A program made the position numbers and the translations under genes. Positions 13,611 through 24,227 of a stretch of DNA of 64,000 bases are shown one piece after another; the first letter of the stretch is position 1; the number at the start of each line of letters is the position of its first letter. The notes beneath the pieces are model-generated. The model was not told where the DNA came from. It did not search any database and saw only the letters and a program-made list of their open reading frames with translations. The DNA lies in assembly GCA_039881045.1 (NCBI GenBank), contig JAYWVB010000040.1, positions 186,001 to 250,000 on the forward strand. Direction: 5' to 3'. Source of the DNA: Chaetomium olivaceum (Eukaryota > Ascomycota > Sordariomycetes > Sordariales > Chaetomiaceae).

Positions 13611-14529
13611 CAAGTTGCTGGAGGAATCTTGAAAGATAGGAGGCCAGATGCGTGTATACAACATACGAGAAAGGGGTGGCGTTACGATATGGGGGACTGG
13701 CGGGCAACTGGAATTGGTACGGTACGTCCTCGGCCGGGCGAATTCTCGGCGAAGCCTCTCGTTATGTTGATCCAGAGTGGTCGACGGGTTTGCATTTGGC
13801 GGTGCTGTCAGGGAGCGAATGGTTGCTTGGTTTACTCGACCTCGGTTTGTTTTGTTAATTTGCGACTGACACCCTGAGTCGAGAATTATGTCGCTGTTTA
13901 CCTCGGTATGTAGGATCAAAACATGAACGATATATAAGTTTGAACTGAGAGCCAGCACACCACCAATAAGATATTCGACCCCCCGTGCCCCGCCATGCTT
14001 GCTCTCAAAATCAGGGGGGGGAGGCGCTGGGAATCGGTTCTTAGCGGCTCAAGCACCCGGGTTAAGTGGGGCCTTATCGGAACGGACAAAGCGGAGTGGT
14101 TCGGCATGCGGGGAAGCCTCCGTCGGGCTCCGCTTCCCCACACATCACCTGCCTTCCGCTATCTTATCACTTACACCAGTTACACGTGTAGCTTACTCTT
14201 ATTTCCTAGCCTCTCCTGCCATTCCAATCCGTTTTTGAACCGAACAATTATTTCTTGGGTCTCGGCGTCCCGGTCCCAGCATCGTGCAGCCCCGGATTGT
14301 AACAGAAGCCATCTGAGGAGACATCGAGATCGAACCAACCAGACAGCCCAACCTCACCTCACATTGCTGCCTTACCACTGTCCAATCCCCACCACATCAC
14401 CACTTCAAACACTACCTTACGCAGGTACACTCATGCCCAAACCTCCCTAGCACAAAAGGAGGCACGCGCACACACACAACACAACACATACACCACACAC
14501 ACACATACACAACACACGCACACAAACAC

Positions 14530-14570
<41 letters not shown>

Positions 14571-14581
14571 ACATCCAAAAG
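13611..14581. other. Intergenic; promoter and 5' leader of the amidase
   Basis: No gene seen. The last 110 bases before the amidase start codon are an imperfect (CA)n tract, listed separately. The rest is ordinary mixed sequence. Confidence 0.6.
14462..14574. repeat. Imperfect (CA)n microsatellite
   Basis: About 110 bp of CA dinucleotides broken by a few AA, TA and CG steps, with an uninterrupted run in its second half, ending 8 bases before the amidase ATG. It would lie in the 5' untranslated leader. Confidence 0.9.
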
Positions 14582-16407
14582 ATGTTCCTCCTCGACTACC
14601 TCCACCACCGCCGCGACTGCCGCACCAAGCAGACGGAGCGCGGCCGCCTCGCCGCCTCCCTGTCCGCCTACCACGGACCCCTGACCCCGCAGGACAAGGC
14701 CGTCCTCACCCAGCCCATCGAGACCCTCGTCGCCTCCGTCCACGCCGGCGGCGCCGCCACGGCGCTTTCTGTCTTGCGTAGTACGGCCGCCTCGCCCTCA
14801 AGGCCACGCCCGCACAAACTGCCTCACCGAGATCTTGCTGCCTGACGCCGAGCGCTGGGTGGTGACCTCCGGCGCGGAGGGGGTGTTGGTGGGTGCTGGT
14901 GGGGGTGCTGGTGGTGGTGGTGGTGAGCCGGGAGAAGGCGGGGAGATCAATCTGGAGGGCCCACTGGCGGGCGTGCCGGTGAGTTTGAAGGATACGGTGG
15001 TGGTGGGCGGGTATGACGCGACGGTGGGGTACTCGGGGTTTGCCGGGCAGAAGGCGGCGCGGGATGGGCCGATGGTGAGGCTGCTCAAGGATGCCGGGGC
15101 CGTGCCGTATGTGAAGACGAACCTGCCGATTTCGCTGTTGAGCTTTGAGAGCGCGAACGAGCTCTGGGGACGGTGTCGGAATCCGCATAATGCGGATTAT
15201 TCGCCGGGCGGGAGTACGGGGGGCGAGTCGGCGCTGCTGGCGATGGGGGGGAGGATCGGGATCGGGAGTGATGTGGCGGGTAGTGTGAGGGTGCCGGCGC
15301 ATTTTTCGGGTTGTTATTCGATTCGATGCTCGACGGGGCGGTGGCCGAAGGCGGGGATCGCTACGAGTATGCCCGGGCAGGAGGGCGTGCCGAGCGTGTA
15401 TAGCCCGATGGCGAGGACGTTGGGCGATCTGACGTACTTCACGCGGGCGATTCTGGGAGAGATGGAGCCGTGGACGTATGACTATACGGTGCATCCGCTG
15501 CCGTGGCGGGCCGAGGTGGAGAGGGAGTTTGGGACTGCCACAAGGAAGTTGAGGGTGGGTGTGTTGAGGACGGATGGAGTAGTCGAGCCGAGCCCGGCGT
15601 GCGCGAGGGCATTAGCCATTGCGGAGGATTCGCTAAGGAGTCAGGGGTGTGAGATTGTGGAGGTGGAAGACGCCCCGGATATGTACGAGGGGTTGAGACT
15701 CGCGTCGCTGCTGCTGAACGCCGATGGCTGCCAGATGTTTGAGTCGTTTAGGCGGCCTGGGGAGTGGCTCGATGCCGGGGCTACGCAGATGAGGAGACTG
15801 GCTGGGCTGTGGTCGCCATTCAGGTATATTTACTACCTATGGGTGAAATACGTGCAGAAAGATCACGTCTGGGCAGGGCTTGTCAGGCATTGGCGGGCGC
15901 AGTCGGCCTTTGAAAACTGGAAGCTGGTCGCCCAAAGAGAGGCGTACCGGGCGAGGTGGTTTGAGTGGTGGAATGAGCAGAGACTGGATGTGATCATTTC
16001 GCCACCAAATGCCACGCCTGCGGTGCCGCATGACGGGATGCGGGACGCCGTGAGCAGCTGCGGATACACATTCTTGTTCAATCTGGTGAGTCCCCTCGAG
16101 GAACTTGAGCCTGTGGACGTATGCTCATGATTTACAGCTCGACTACACTGCCGGTGTCCTTCCCATCACTCATGTGCACAAAGCGCTGGATCAGTTACCC
16201 GAGTCCTTCAGCATGAAGAACCTGAACAGAGTGGCATGGGGTGCTTACAAGCACTACGATGCCGAGCGCATGCACGGGTTGCCAGTGGGCGTGCAGGTAG
16301 TGGGGCGGCGGTTGGAAGAGGAGAAGGTGCTCGCCATCATGAAGAGGGTGGAGGATGGGCTTGGGAGCGACAAATACCAGCTAATGGACCTGGATGAGCT
16401 CGACTAA
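14582..16407 (+). CDS. Amidase, amidase-signature family (fungal acetamidase/FAAH-like)
   Basis: Exon 1 runs from 14582 to 16085 and exon 2 from 16138 to 16407, joined in frame (FLFNL then LDYTAG). The protein starts MFLLDYLHHRRDC, as fungal amidases do, and has the Ser-Ser-Lys catalytic triad: Lys in VSLKDTVVVGGYD, the cis-Ser in GGSTGGESALLA, and the nucleophile Ser in GSDVAGSVRVPA. These enzymes hydrolyse carboxamides, or fatty-acid amides, to acid plus amine or ammonia. Length would be about 560 residues. Two apparent one-base losses near 14780 and 14803 split the expected stretch YGRLALKA-HARTNCLTE across three frames, so a naive gene model would start falsely inside at about 14835. A glycine-rich insertion (VGAGGGAGGGGGEP) follows. 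Sequence error is more likely than a pseudogene because the catalytic core is intact. Confidence 0.85.
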
Positions 16408-16824
16408 TTAGCATAGTCGGGGGTATCTAAAGAAGGAATTTTTGGCGGGCTGCGGCGGGTGGTGTGATATCGGAGACCACGGGCGGACGGCGGACTGGGA
16501 GCGATGATTTTGAGCTAGCGATAGCTCCGTTGCCGCATTATTTTGCAATAGATGCCATCATACCGTTGCCTTCTCAGCCTAGTACAGCATGAATGCGCTT
16601 GTCGTCATGAGTGGTGGCCGCCGATGAAGCGCCGACATCGGCGGCTCTGCGAGCGCTCTCCCAACCCATGCTCCTCCAGATGCGACCGAGGCACCGGCTA
16701 TGGTTTCTGGCAGCCTTGTTATCTTGCGGATATAAAGACCCCGACTCTCCCAGACTTCCTTCTTCCATTCCCCAGCAGACAACCCATTACCTCTCACCTC
16801 GGGTATCTTCCACGAAGCTACATC
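16408..16824. other. Intergenic
   Basis: Short spacer between two same-strand genes. A TATAAAG-like box (GATATAAAGACC, around 16730) lies about 95 bases upstream of the methyltransferase ATG and may be its core promoter. Nothing else seen. Confidence 0.45.
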
Positions 16825-17909
16825 ATGGCTGAACAAAAGGATAACTGGTCTTCCGACGTAACCGACCCCCTCAGTCATTATCTACGTATTTCTCATCATT
16901 GGATAGCTAACAACAAGTAGGCCTACCAGAATGCGGCATCCTTCGTGCCCAAGCTAGCCACCAAGGTCATGCAATGGCTAGACCCGCAGAAAGACGACGT
17001 GATTCTCGACGTTGGCTGTGGAGGTGAGTGCTCTACCTCATCATTTCATCTCCAAATACTCTTATACCCGACCCCATTATAACCTGACATATAAGCTTAC
17101 GTTGTCCCCCCAGACGGCGTCCTCGATGTAGAGATGGCGAAAGTCTGCGCGCGGGTCCACGGCATCGACAGCTCCCCTGCCATGATCGCCGCCGCCAAAG
17201 CAGCCGCCGAATCCAAGGGGCTCGCAAACAAATGCATATTCGAAGGTAAGCACTGCCGCCTTCCTTTTCATTCTCCCCCATAACGTTACCTACCTACTAC
17301 CTACCAACCCTGCTCACAACCAACCCGTCCATTAACCCCTTCCCCTCCTAACCAGTCCTCGACGCAACAACCCTCCCCTCCACCACCACCCTCCCACCCG
17401 CAACCTTCACCAAAGCCTTCTCCAACGCCGCCCTGCACTGGATCCTCGCTCCACCCTCCACGCGCGAGGCCGTCTTCCGCGGCGTGGCCGCCGCCCTCCG
17501 GCCCGGCGGCACCTTTGTCTTTGAGATGGGCGGGCTGGGCAACGTGGCCGAGGTGCGCGCGGCGCTGCTGTCCGCGTTGGGCCGCCGTGTTGGTCTGACT
17601 CGCGCGGTGGAGGTGGATCCGTGGTTTTTTCCGGATGAGAAGTGGGTGACGGGGTTTATGGAGGAGGTTGTTGGGGGATGGAGCGTGGAGAGGGTGGAGA
17701 GGGAGTGGCGGCCGACAGTGGCTGATGTTGGAGGGGTGGAAGGGTGGGTGAGGCTGATGGGGAAGAAGTGGTTTGAGGTGTTGCCTGAGGCGGAGAGGGA
17801 GGAGTGTATTCGGGAGGTGGTGGATGTGTTGGAGGTGGTTTGTAGTCAGCCGGGGGGTGGGTATATGCTGAGTTATGTGCGGTTGAGGGTTTTGGCTAGG
17901 AAGCTTTAG
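16825..17909 (+). CDS. SAM-dependent methyltransferase (trans-aconitate methyltransferase-like)
   Basis: Four exons: 16825-16857, 16921-17023, 17114-17245 and 17356-17909, all joints in frame, about 273 residues. The class I Rossmann signature is clear: motif I is VILDVGCGDGVL (split by the second intron), an acidic residue ends strand 2 (VHGIDSSPAM), motif II is TFTKAFSNAALHWI, and motif III is LRPGGTFVFEMGGLGN. The first exon codes only 11 residues. The HW pair after motif II and the GG-N helix resemble trans-aconitate 2-methyltransferases, but the substrate cannot be decided from sequence. Probably cytosolic; no signal peptide. The last exon uses many GGG/GTG codons, giving a G-rich sense strand. 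No frame break was seen. Confidence 0.85.
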
Positions 17910-18014
17910 ATTTAGGGGGGGTACCGTCAATTTACACTTTTTACTCGTTAGTTTAGCAGTCAATCAAGTTGGAAAAGTTTAATGGATGGCTTCCATGGTA
18001 CACACACACACACA

Positions 18015-18112
18015 ATTTATTCCGCCCGGCGGGCCTAACCCGAAAGGGCAACTATCATGCAATCTACTAATACATATCCTAAAATGGATCCTGGTCTCAT
18101 GAAGCCCGTACA
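18015..18112 (-). repeat. 98-bp LINE 3'-end module, copy 1
   Basis: This is the 3' end of the full LINE and is followed on the minus strand by a (TG)n tail. It holds two compact GC-rich hairpins, CCC-TTTC-GGG and GCCCG-C-CGGGC, then GGAATAAAT. Near-identical copies occur at 23570-23667 (same strand) and 27818-27915 (opposite strand). By analogy with other LINEs the hairpins may be where the reverse transcriptase binds its template; that is inference. Confidence 0.88.
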
Positions 18113-18308
18113 TCCTCCTTTTCTGGCTTATCTCCTTACAATTTTGCCCTCTCTGCTGCGGATGCTCGTGGGTTAGTAGTACGAATAGTAAGCTGGCTTG
18201 AAGGCTAGTCTCCAAGTGTCCAACGTCCTATCTTCGGCGGCTGAAGCGCGCTTACTCCGTGTGACACGAGATGAAGGGGGGTGTTAGTCGGGGTTTAGGA
18301 TGGTGAGG

Positions 18309-21300
18309 TTAGTTTGCTTCATTCTGTTGTTGTTCAGTCCTCAGACGACCTGTGGCAATGGCAAAACGTATCGTCGCCCGCACCGCCCGCATGTTGGGGG
18401 ACCAGTCCTTGTCATCCGAGGGCGACTTTCCTCCCAGGTAGAAGGAGAGGTTCCCCCTGTGGACATCCGTACATTGCAGCATCTCCCTGCGGTGTTGATC
18501 CCATTGCTTGCATCGGAAGAGGAAGTGGTCCACTGTCTCTCTGGCTTGTCCACACGTACACTGATCTGACGGTGCTGCTTTGATACGATGCAGGTATGTG
18601 TTGAGCTTGGCATGCCTGTTCTAAGCTGAGCAAGCACGCCAGCCTCGCTTCGGGACAGGTGGTCGTATAATAGTTGGGTGTGCTTCCCTGGTAACGCTAT
18701 ATCGACTCTCTTGGAATGTCTGCCCACTTTGTCAGGTAAGGACGTGGGCGGTGCCCGCTTTGCCCATGCGATACGGAGGGCTGTTGACCGCATGGCAGGA
18801 TCCTGCGTTTGTGGCGTAGCGTCCTGCCGTGTTGCTTCCTTTGCTTTCGCTTTGGCTGTGTTCAGGAGCTCGTTTTTGGTACCCGCTTGGATCCAGACGA
18901 CCGAGATCGTGTTTCCCGCCTTGCGTAAGGCACTTATCGCATCGTACGCCTGACAGAGATATTGTTGTCCTGATTGCTGGTGTGGTCGCTCCAAGGCCAT
19001 CACGGCTGCCTTGTTGCTGGTGGCAAGGATGATCTTTCGGTACCTGATATTTCGAATCAACCTCAACGCGTACCCAATAGCCGCAAGCTCGCCTGAGAAC
19101 GGGTTTTGCTCCGACCTGGAGCCCAGCGTCACACTAAAGGCTTCGTTCCTTGAGCCATCTCGCATCGGCAGCGGGAGACGGACGACTCCTCCGATCCCTA
19201 CCATGTTGTTTCGTGCGGAGCTGCTTACGGCGATCCGGACCGCCCACTCTGTCTCTTTTTGCTGGATGCCCGTTCTGTCAACCGTAGTGCGGACTCGCCT
19301 CTCCCATGGCGCTAATACGACGGGAGCGATGGTTTCGAGGCTGTCCAATGGGACGTCCTTGAGGAGATCTGCTACCTGAAAGAAAGGCGAGCGGTAGGAT
19401 CTCCGGAACTTGCGCATCCGGGAAGTGGTGTTGCGGAGTGGATTCGTCTCTGGTAGGGTGTGGATGTCCGTCCACATCTTGATCGCCCTCTTCCAGAATC
19501 GATCTTGAGCTGTGGGGATGTGAGCTTCTGCTTCTGCTACGCGTGTTGCTACCGTGCTGAACGTTCCTATGATCCCTTGCGCCGCGACCCTCTGCACCCT
19601 GTGTATGGCCGGCGCGGTCTTCCAATTGCATTGGTGCATCCAGACGCTGGATGCGTAGTCCACCACTGGCGCGACCATGGCGGTGAACAGCTGCCGCGCC
19701 GTAGCCGGGGACAGACCACTGAGCCGTTTCAGCTCCATCGCCGCGCTGAGCCCCTTGGAGGCCGCTCTTGCGATATGCTCCTTATACCTGAGCTTGGCAT
19801 CCATGACCACTCCAAGGATCTTAACGTGGTCTTTCGGCTGAACATCTTGACCCTTGATCGTAAAGGGCTCCGAGTTGGCTTTATAGGCCTTGCGGGTAAA
19901 GTGGATGACGGCTGTCTTGTCTGCTTCAAATGTCGCTCCGCTTCTCTTTTCCCAGTCTAGTGCTTGGTCGATGATTGCTTCGATGCCCTTGCGTGTGCTT
20001 TGTGCCGTCGGTCCTGTGACCCAGGCGGTAAAGTCATCGACAAAGGCTATCGCGCCACCGTTGCTATCGATCTTTCGCTGGACCAGATCCGCGTTGAAAA
20101 AGAGGAACAAGATAGGGGAGAGGGGCGAGCCTTGGGGCAGGCCAGCCTGTGGGAGGTCCCGTCGTTCCGCAGCATGCCCGTTGACCTGGATAGAGGCCGT
20201 ACGGTCAGAACAGAAAGCTTCTGTCCATCGGCACAGCTCTTCCGGGATACCACGTGCCCTCATCCTCTGGACCAGCCGTTCCTTGCAGACTCCGTTATAG
20301 GCTCCCTTGACATCGAAGCTAATGAGGCTGACAATCTTCCCGTCCTCTCCAGGCCGTGTAGATCTGCTCCTGTAGAAATACCAGCGCCTGCTCTGCTGAT
20401 CGCTGCTTCCGCGCGCCGAAGTGGTTGGTGGGCAGGAGGCCGTAGGTCTCCACGGCGTGGGACAGCCGTTCCGCGATCACCGACTCCAGCACTTTGCCCA
20501 GCGTTGCTAGGAGGGAGATTGGCCTCCACGCTTTTGCGATGGTGTAGTCCTCTTTGCCCGGTTTCTTGAGCGGGATGATCTTAGCATGTCGCCACTGGCT
20601 GGGAAGGGCCCCGTCCTCCAGCGAGGCACGGAAGAGCGCCAGTACATGGTGCTTGACCACCTGCCAGACTTCCTTCCACACCACTGCCGGCAAACCGTCC
20701 TCCCCTGGTGCCTTCCAGGACTTCGTTGCGAACAGCTGTCGTTCGACTTCCTCCATCGTAAGGATAGGCGTCATGATGGGTGCCCTCTGTGGTCTTGGAC
20801 CTTCATCGTCGATCGTATCGGGCAAGGCCGGGAAGAATCTTGTTAGGAGCTCTTCGGCCTGTTCTCTATGATCGGCCGTGGATGTACCATCTGCTCTAAC
20901 AAGTTGCGGGATCCTTCCAAACGTGGTATCATCTCCGGATTTTAGATACTTTGCAGCCTTCCAAATGTTGTCGTTGTCCGCAAGGAACTCGGCCCAGTGC
21001 TTCTTCTTCTGCTGCCGGATGGCATCGTGGTACTGTTTTGCTGCACCCTTTGCCAATTCCTCAATCTCGGCTGTGGTCCAACCTGCCCGGCGTTCCGAGC
21101 GAGCGCGGTTCCTCCAGTGCGTGTAGATGTGACGTAGCTGCGTCAGGTCCGTAGTCCACCATCGCTTTGCGTATGGCGATGGCCGAGCTTTGGGAGTGAG
21201 GGAATGAACCACGCCTGAGACAGTGGACATCAGGCGGTCCGTTCTCTGCTGGACTGTCCCCTCCGCTGGGGTGTCCCCTAGTGTATTTGCAATTTTGGCT

Positions 21301-22085
21301 CTGATGTCTTTCCATGGCGCGTTCTTGAGAAGCAGTCGGTCGTGGTGCGTCGGCACAGGTACCTCAATATCGAAGACTGTTTCAATCGCGCGGTGATCTG
21401 AACCGTGTTCCGTTCTATGGACTCCACATCTGATCACGGCTTCTGCCAGTTCATCCGAGGCCAGGACCAGGTCGATAGTCGAACCGTATCCACCTGCTTG
21501 CCATGTTATTGTGCCCCTTGGGAGTAGAGTGCTCAGAGTCAGCTCGTTCATGAGGTCGATGATGGGGTCGGCTTCCCCTTGTCTCACGGATGAGACGTCG
21601 TCTCCTCCCCACAGTTGGTCGTGGCAGTTGAAATCACCTGCAACCACTATATCGACTGTCGTTCCTACGCCCCGTTTCGCCTTTGCTACCACCCTGCGGA
21701 GGTTCTCGCAGGTGTCTTTTAGTGCCTCGCCGTCCCCACACGGTACGTAGACGGACGCGACCAGGACTACGCGCTCCGGGAGCCGTATGACTGCTGCCGT
21801 GATGTCCGGGGAGTCCACTGCCACCTGCTCGGCTTCCACGATTTTGTTCACCCAGAGCATGCTCCGGATAGCCCATCTACCTTCCTTCAACGTGCACGGG
21901 ATCATCTTGGTCCATTTGTGATGCTCCATAGGGGTCGTCAGGAGCCGTCCTTGGATCCTCCGCGCCTGGGGTTCCTGAATGGCTATGACGGCAGCGTCCT
22001 GGATTGCCACGTCGTTCATCAAACTATCATGCACCTCCCCTTGCTTTCTGACGTTCAATTGGATGACCCGAAACGTCCTATTCAT
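18309..22085 (-). CDS. LINE ORF2: endonuclease, reverse transcriptase, RNase H-like
   Basis: Starts at the ATG at 22085, which overlaps the ORF1 stop (ATGAATAG). About 1,258 codons. The N-terminal apurinic-type endonuclease shows VIQLNVRK, VIAIQEPQ, VAGDFNCHDQLWG, STIDLVLAS and GSDHRAI. The reverse transcriptase follows with SWKAPGEDGLP, WRPISLLATLGKVLE, SFDVKGAYNGV, AGLPQGSPLSPILFLFFNADL and the catalytic FVDDF. An RNase H-like stretch (GELAAIGYALRLI, ATSNKAAVMAL) comes next, then a zinc-knuckle-like end (CTCGQARETVDHFLFRC). The protein would nick target DNA and copy the LINE RNA by target-primed reverse transcription. The frame breaks at about 20340, where one extra G separates ITAWRGR from KIVSLISFD, and at about 18613, where one G is missing before AKLNTYL. 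In the RNase H-like part, the Asp expected in a TD-x-x-A motif reads Asn. Confidence 0.9.
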
Positions 22086-23343
22086 GACGAGATGGATAGA
22101 GCTTCCGGCAATTCTTGCTGAACGATTCATGTGGTCCTCCGCACAGAACGCACTTCGGTATAACTGCTGAGCACTCGCTGTGACGGTGGCCCTCACTAGC
22201 GCACATTCCACACACTTGAGGGTTCCTGCACTGGAAAGCTTTGTGGCCAATCTGCTGGCAGTTGTAGCATTGGTTCGGCCGCGCCCGACGTTCGAAGATT
22301 CCCGTGTATCCCGATTCGCCTCTCGCGTGGAAGAAGCCCTCGTTAATGAGCCTCTTAGCATCGCCGGCTTTGGTGATATATACCACCATCGATCCATACG
22401 CTTTCGCAGTGTCCTTCCGGCTCAACCAAGCCAACTTGGCGATCTGCACGTCGTTCTCTCGGCCCAGGGTTTCCGCCGGTCCGGGGAGTACTTTGCCTTC
22501 AGGGTCGAGAACGGCCGTACGGTTGACGTTGTCAACTTTGACTGGGTACAGCTGGTCACGTAGGACGTGTGCACCCGGCGCCTTCTTCGCTTCGATGATG
22601 TCCTTGATTCTCTTTACCTCCTCTTCGTTCCTGCCAATGATCCTAAGGCGGTTGGTGCTTCCTCTATCTCTGGTAACGGCAACACACCGCCAGCTAGGCT
22701 GGTCGCCAGGCGTTCGCATTTCATTCTCAATGAGCTTTCGAAGTGCTACTGGTGTAGTCTCTCCGATGTGTTCCTCTGGAACCCTAGACGTATCCACCGT
22801 GCAGAACGCAGGTTCCGGCGTCGTCATCCGACCCGTGGAGGAGGCCGGGGTGTGAATGCTAACTGGAGGGGTCAGTCTGGCGACGTCCGCATATGCTGGT
22901 CGACCCGATGTGGTTCCTTGAACTCTCATCATGGCGTGTAGCTGCAGTCTGGTGTGCTCAAGCTCGCTGCGAGCTTGAGTGAGCTCCTCTCGCGCTTGCG
23001 ACAACTCTTGAGTCAACTGGGCCGTTATTTTAGCGACCTCCTCTGCCATGTAGTCCTTCAACTTTCTGAACTGCATGAGAACTTCTGCGTTGATGTTATC
23101 CAACTTGTTGTTGAATTCATGATCCACGGCTTGCTCCGGGCCTCGGGTCTCTTCGCTCGCCTCGTCGACTGCTGCAACCTGGATGGTGCAATTCTTGTGA
23201 TTCCTCATTTTCTCATTGTCGTTTTCTTCCTCACAATCCATATCTTCTTTTTGTAGAATTGACTCTATCGCCCTAGTCGTTTTCATCCTCTTGCGCAGCG
23301 GGCGGCGACGCCCCGCTCCTGGAGTTACGGAACTGCCTCGCAT
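22078..23343 (-). CDS. LINE ORF1: Gag-like RNA-binding protein with CCHC knuckles
   Basis: Start taken as the ATG at 23343 (MRGSSVTPGAGRRRPLRKR); the frame is open further upstream but without an ATG. About 421 residues: a basic N-terminus, an acidic patch, a coiled coil (KDYMAEEVAKITAQLTQELS and following heptads), a central domain, then a C-terminal block of three Cys-His zinc knuckles (CYNCQQIGHKAFQC, CGMCASEGHRHSEC, CVLCGGPHESFSKNC). This is the usual design of fungal LINE ORF1 proteins, which coat the element RNA. The stop overlaps the ORF2 start by two codons. No frame break. Confidence 0.88.
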   Translation of the reverse strand: MRGSSVTPGAGRRRPLRKRMKTTRAIESILQKEDMDCEEENDNEKMRNHKNCTIQVAAVDEASEETRGPEQAVDHEFNNKLDNINAEVLMQFRKLKDYMAEEVAKITAQLTQELSQAREELTQARSELEHTRLQLHAMMRVQGTTSGRPAYADVARLTPPVSIHTPASSTGRMTTPEPAFCTVDTSRVPEEHIGETTPVALRKLIENEMRTPGDQPSWRCVAVTRDRGSTNRLRIIGRNEEEVKRIKDIIEAKKAPGAHVLRDQLYPVKVDNVNRTAVLDPEGKVLPGPAETLGRENDVQIAKLAWLSRKDTAKAYGSMVVYITKAGDAKRLINEGFFHARGESGYTGIFERRARPNQCYNCQQIGHKAFQCRNPQVCGMCASEGHRHSECSAVIPKCVLCGGPHESFSKNCRKLYPSRHE

Positions 23344-23543
23344 GACGTCGACGATGAAGCGCCGCGTGCCGCACCAGGCATCTGAAAAAGACAAAATCCT
23401 CCCCTTTGAACAACAACAAAGACCAGAAGCTGTCGTTCTTCCTTCAGATACAGTAAAAGGCAACTTTCGTGTAGTTAGATTGTCGCACCGTTCGCAACTT
23501 CTCCTCTATACCCATTACCTCCATAGGTCTGTCCTCCATGGTA

Positions 23544-23667
23544 CACACACACACACACACACACACACAATTTATTCCGCCCGGCGGGCCTAACCCGAAA
23601 GGGCAACTATCATGCAATCTACTAATACATATCCTAAAATGGATCCTGGTCTCATGAAGCCCGTACA
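23544..23667 (-). mobile_element. 98-bp LINE-end module, copy 2, with (TG)n tail
   Basis: Positions 23570-23667 match the last 98 bases of the adjoining LINE, followed on the minus strand by a (TG)n tail (23569-23544) and TACCATGGA. It begins exactly where the copy at 27818 begins. It is bounded on its other side by another (TG)n TACCATGGAA (23669-23697). So it is either a strongly 5'-truncated LINE insertion or a short non-autonomous element that borrows the LINE tail. Confidence 0.8.
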
Positions 23668-23699
23668 TTCCATGGTACACACACACACACACACACAGA

Positions 23700-23896
23700 G
23701 TAGAGACCGAAATGAGTGTCCAAAATTTTGATGTTGAAATAATCTTAGCACGGATCGATTTTGGCGAGTGGGAATTTACACACTGTGCTCCGCCAATTGA
23801 CTAGGTACCGCTCAGGACAGCCAAAAAAAAAAAAAAAACCAAATTGGAAAAAGATATAAAATGGCCGAACTAAACTCGCGACGCTAAGCCTAAAAT
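23700..23896 (+). repeat. Left inverted repeat flanking the NLR gene
   Basis: Reverse-complementing this segment gives a sequence alignable to 27650-27817. Shared blocks, in the right-hand orientation, include TTTAGGCTTAGCGT, AGTTCG, TTTTGGCTGTCC, GAGCGGTAC, GAGCACAGTGTGTAA, TCCGTGCTAAGAT, TTGGACACTC and TTTCGGTCT. By eye roughly three quarters of aligned bases agree. The outermost end reads GTAGAGACCGAAATGAGTG. A poly-A run (about 23822-23837) sits in the middle, where the other copy has a mixed T-rich tract. Confidence 0.8.
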
Positions 23897-24227
23897 GTAG
23901 GAACATCTGTAGGAAGGTCTACTTTATACGCTGAATCTCATCAATTGAAATCATATCGCACCGTGCTTCCTGTCGTAGACAAGCCTGCGGGCATGTTCGA
24001 CCTGGTGTGCGAAAATACTGCGCGAGGCTGCGAAGTGCGGGGTCAAGTGTTGGGCATCAGCTGTATCTGAGCCATGGCGGGCGCAAGTCTGGCAGAGATC
24101 ACGCAGCTTTCATCCCGTCTTCGAGCGACCTGACATCTGACATCAGACAAGCATTGCAACTCTTTACGAGACAAAACGATACGAAGTACGTATTAAACAA
24201 ATCGACATATCGGAAGCCATCGCTAGG

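Larger units (their letters stand above)
18001..23534 (-). mobile_element. Tad1-like LINE (non-LTR retrotransposon), near full length
   Basis: Read on the minus strand, the element has a 5' leader from about 23534, ORF1 (23343-22078), ORF2 (22085-18309), a 3' region with a conserved 98-bp end (18112-18015) and a terminal (TG)n tail (18014-18001). Both flanks carry TACCATGGA next to TG repeats, suggesting a target-site duplication or insertion into TG-repeat DNA. ORF2 has endonuclease, reverse transcriptase and RNase H-like parts in the order of the Tad1 group of fungal LINEs. The ORFs are almost free of stops; only two one-base frame breaks are present. The copy is therefore young or shielded from repeat-induced point mutation. 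Confidence 0.9.

Noticed and set aside
23100..23463. Longer ORF1 beginning at 23463
   Set aside because: That codon is TTG; the first ATG in frame is at 23343 and fits the basic N-terminus.
18015..23667. The 98-bp modules at both ends of the LINE read as LTRs
   Set aside because: The element has LINE ORFs (endonuclease, zinc-knuckle ORF1), no integrase, protease or primer-binding site, and the module also occurs alone at 27818; it is a 3'-end sequence.
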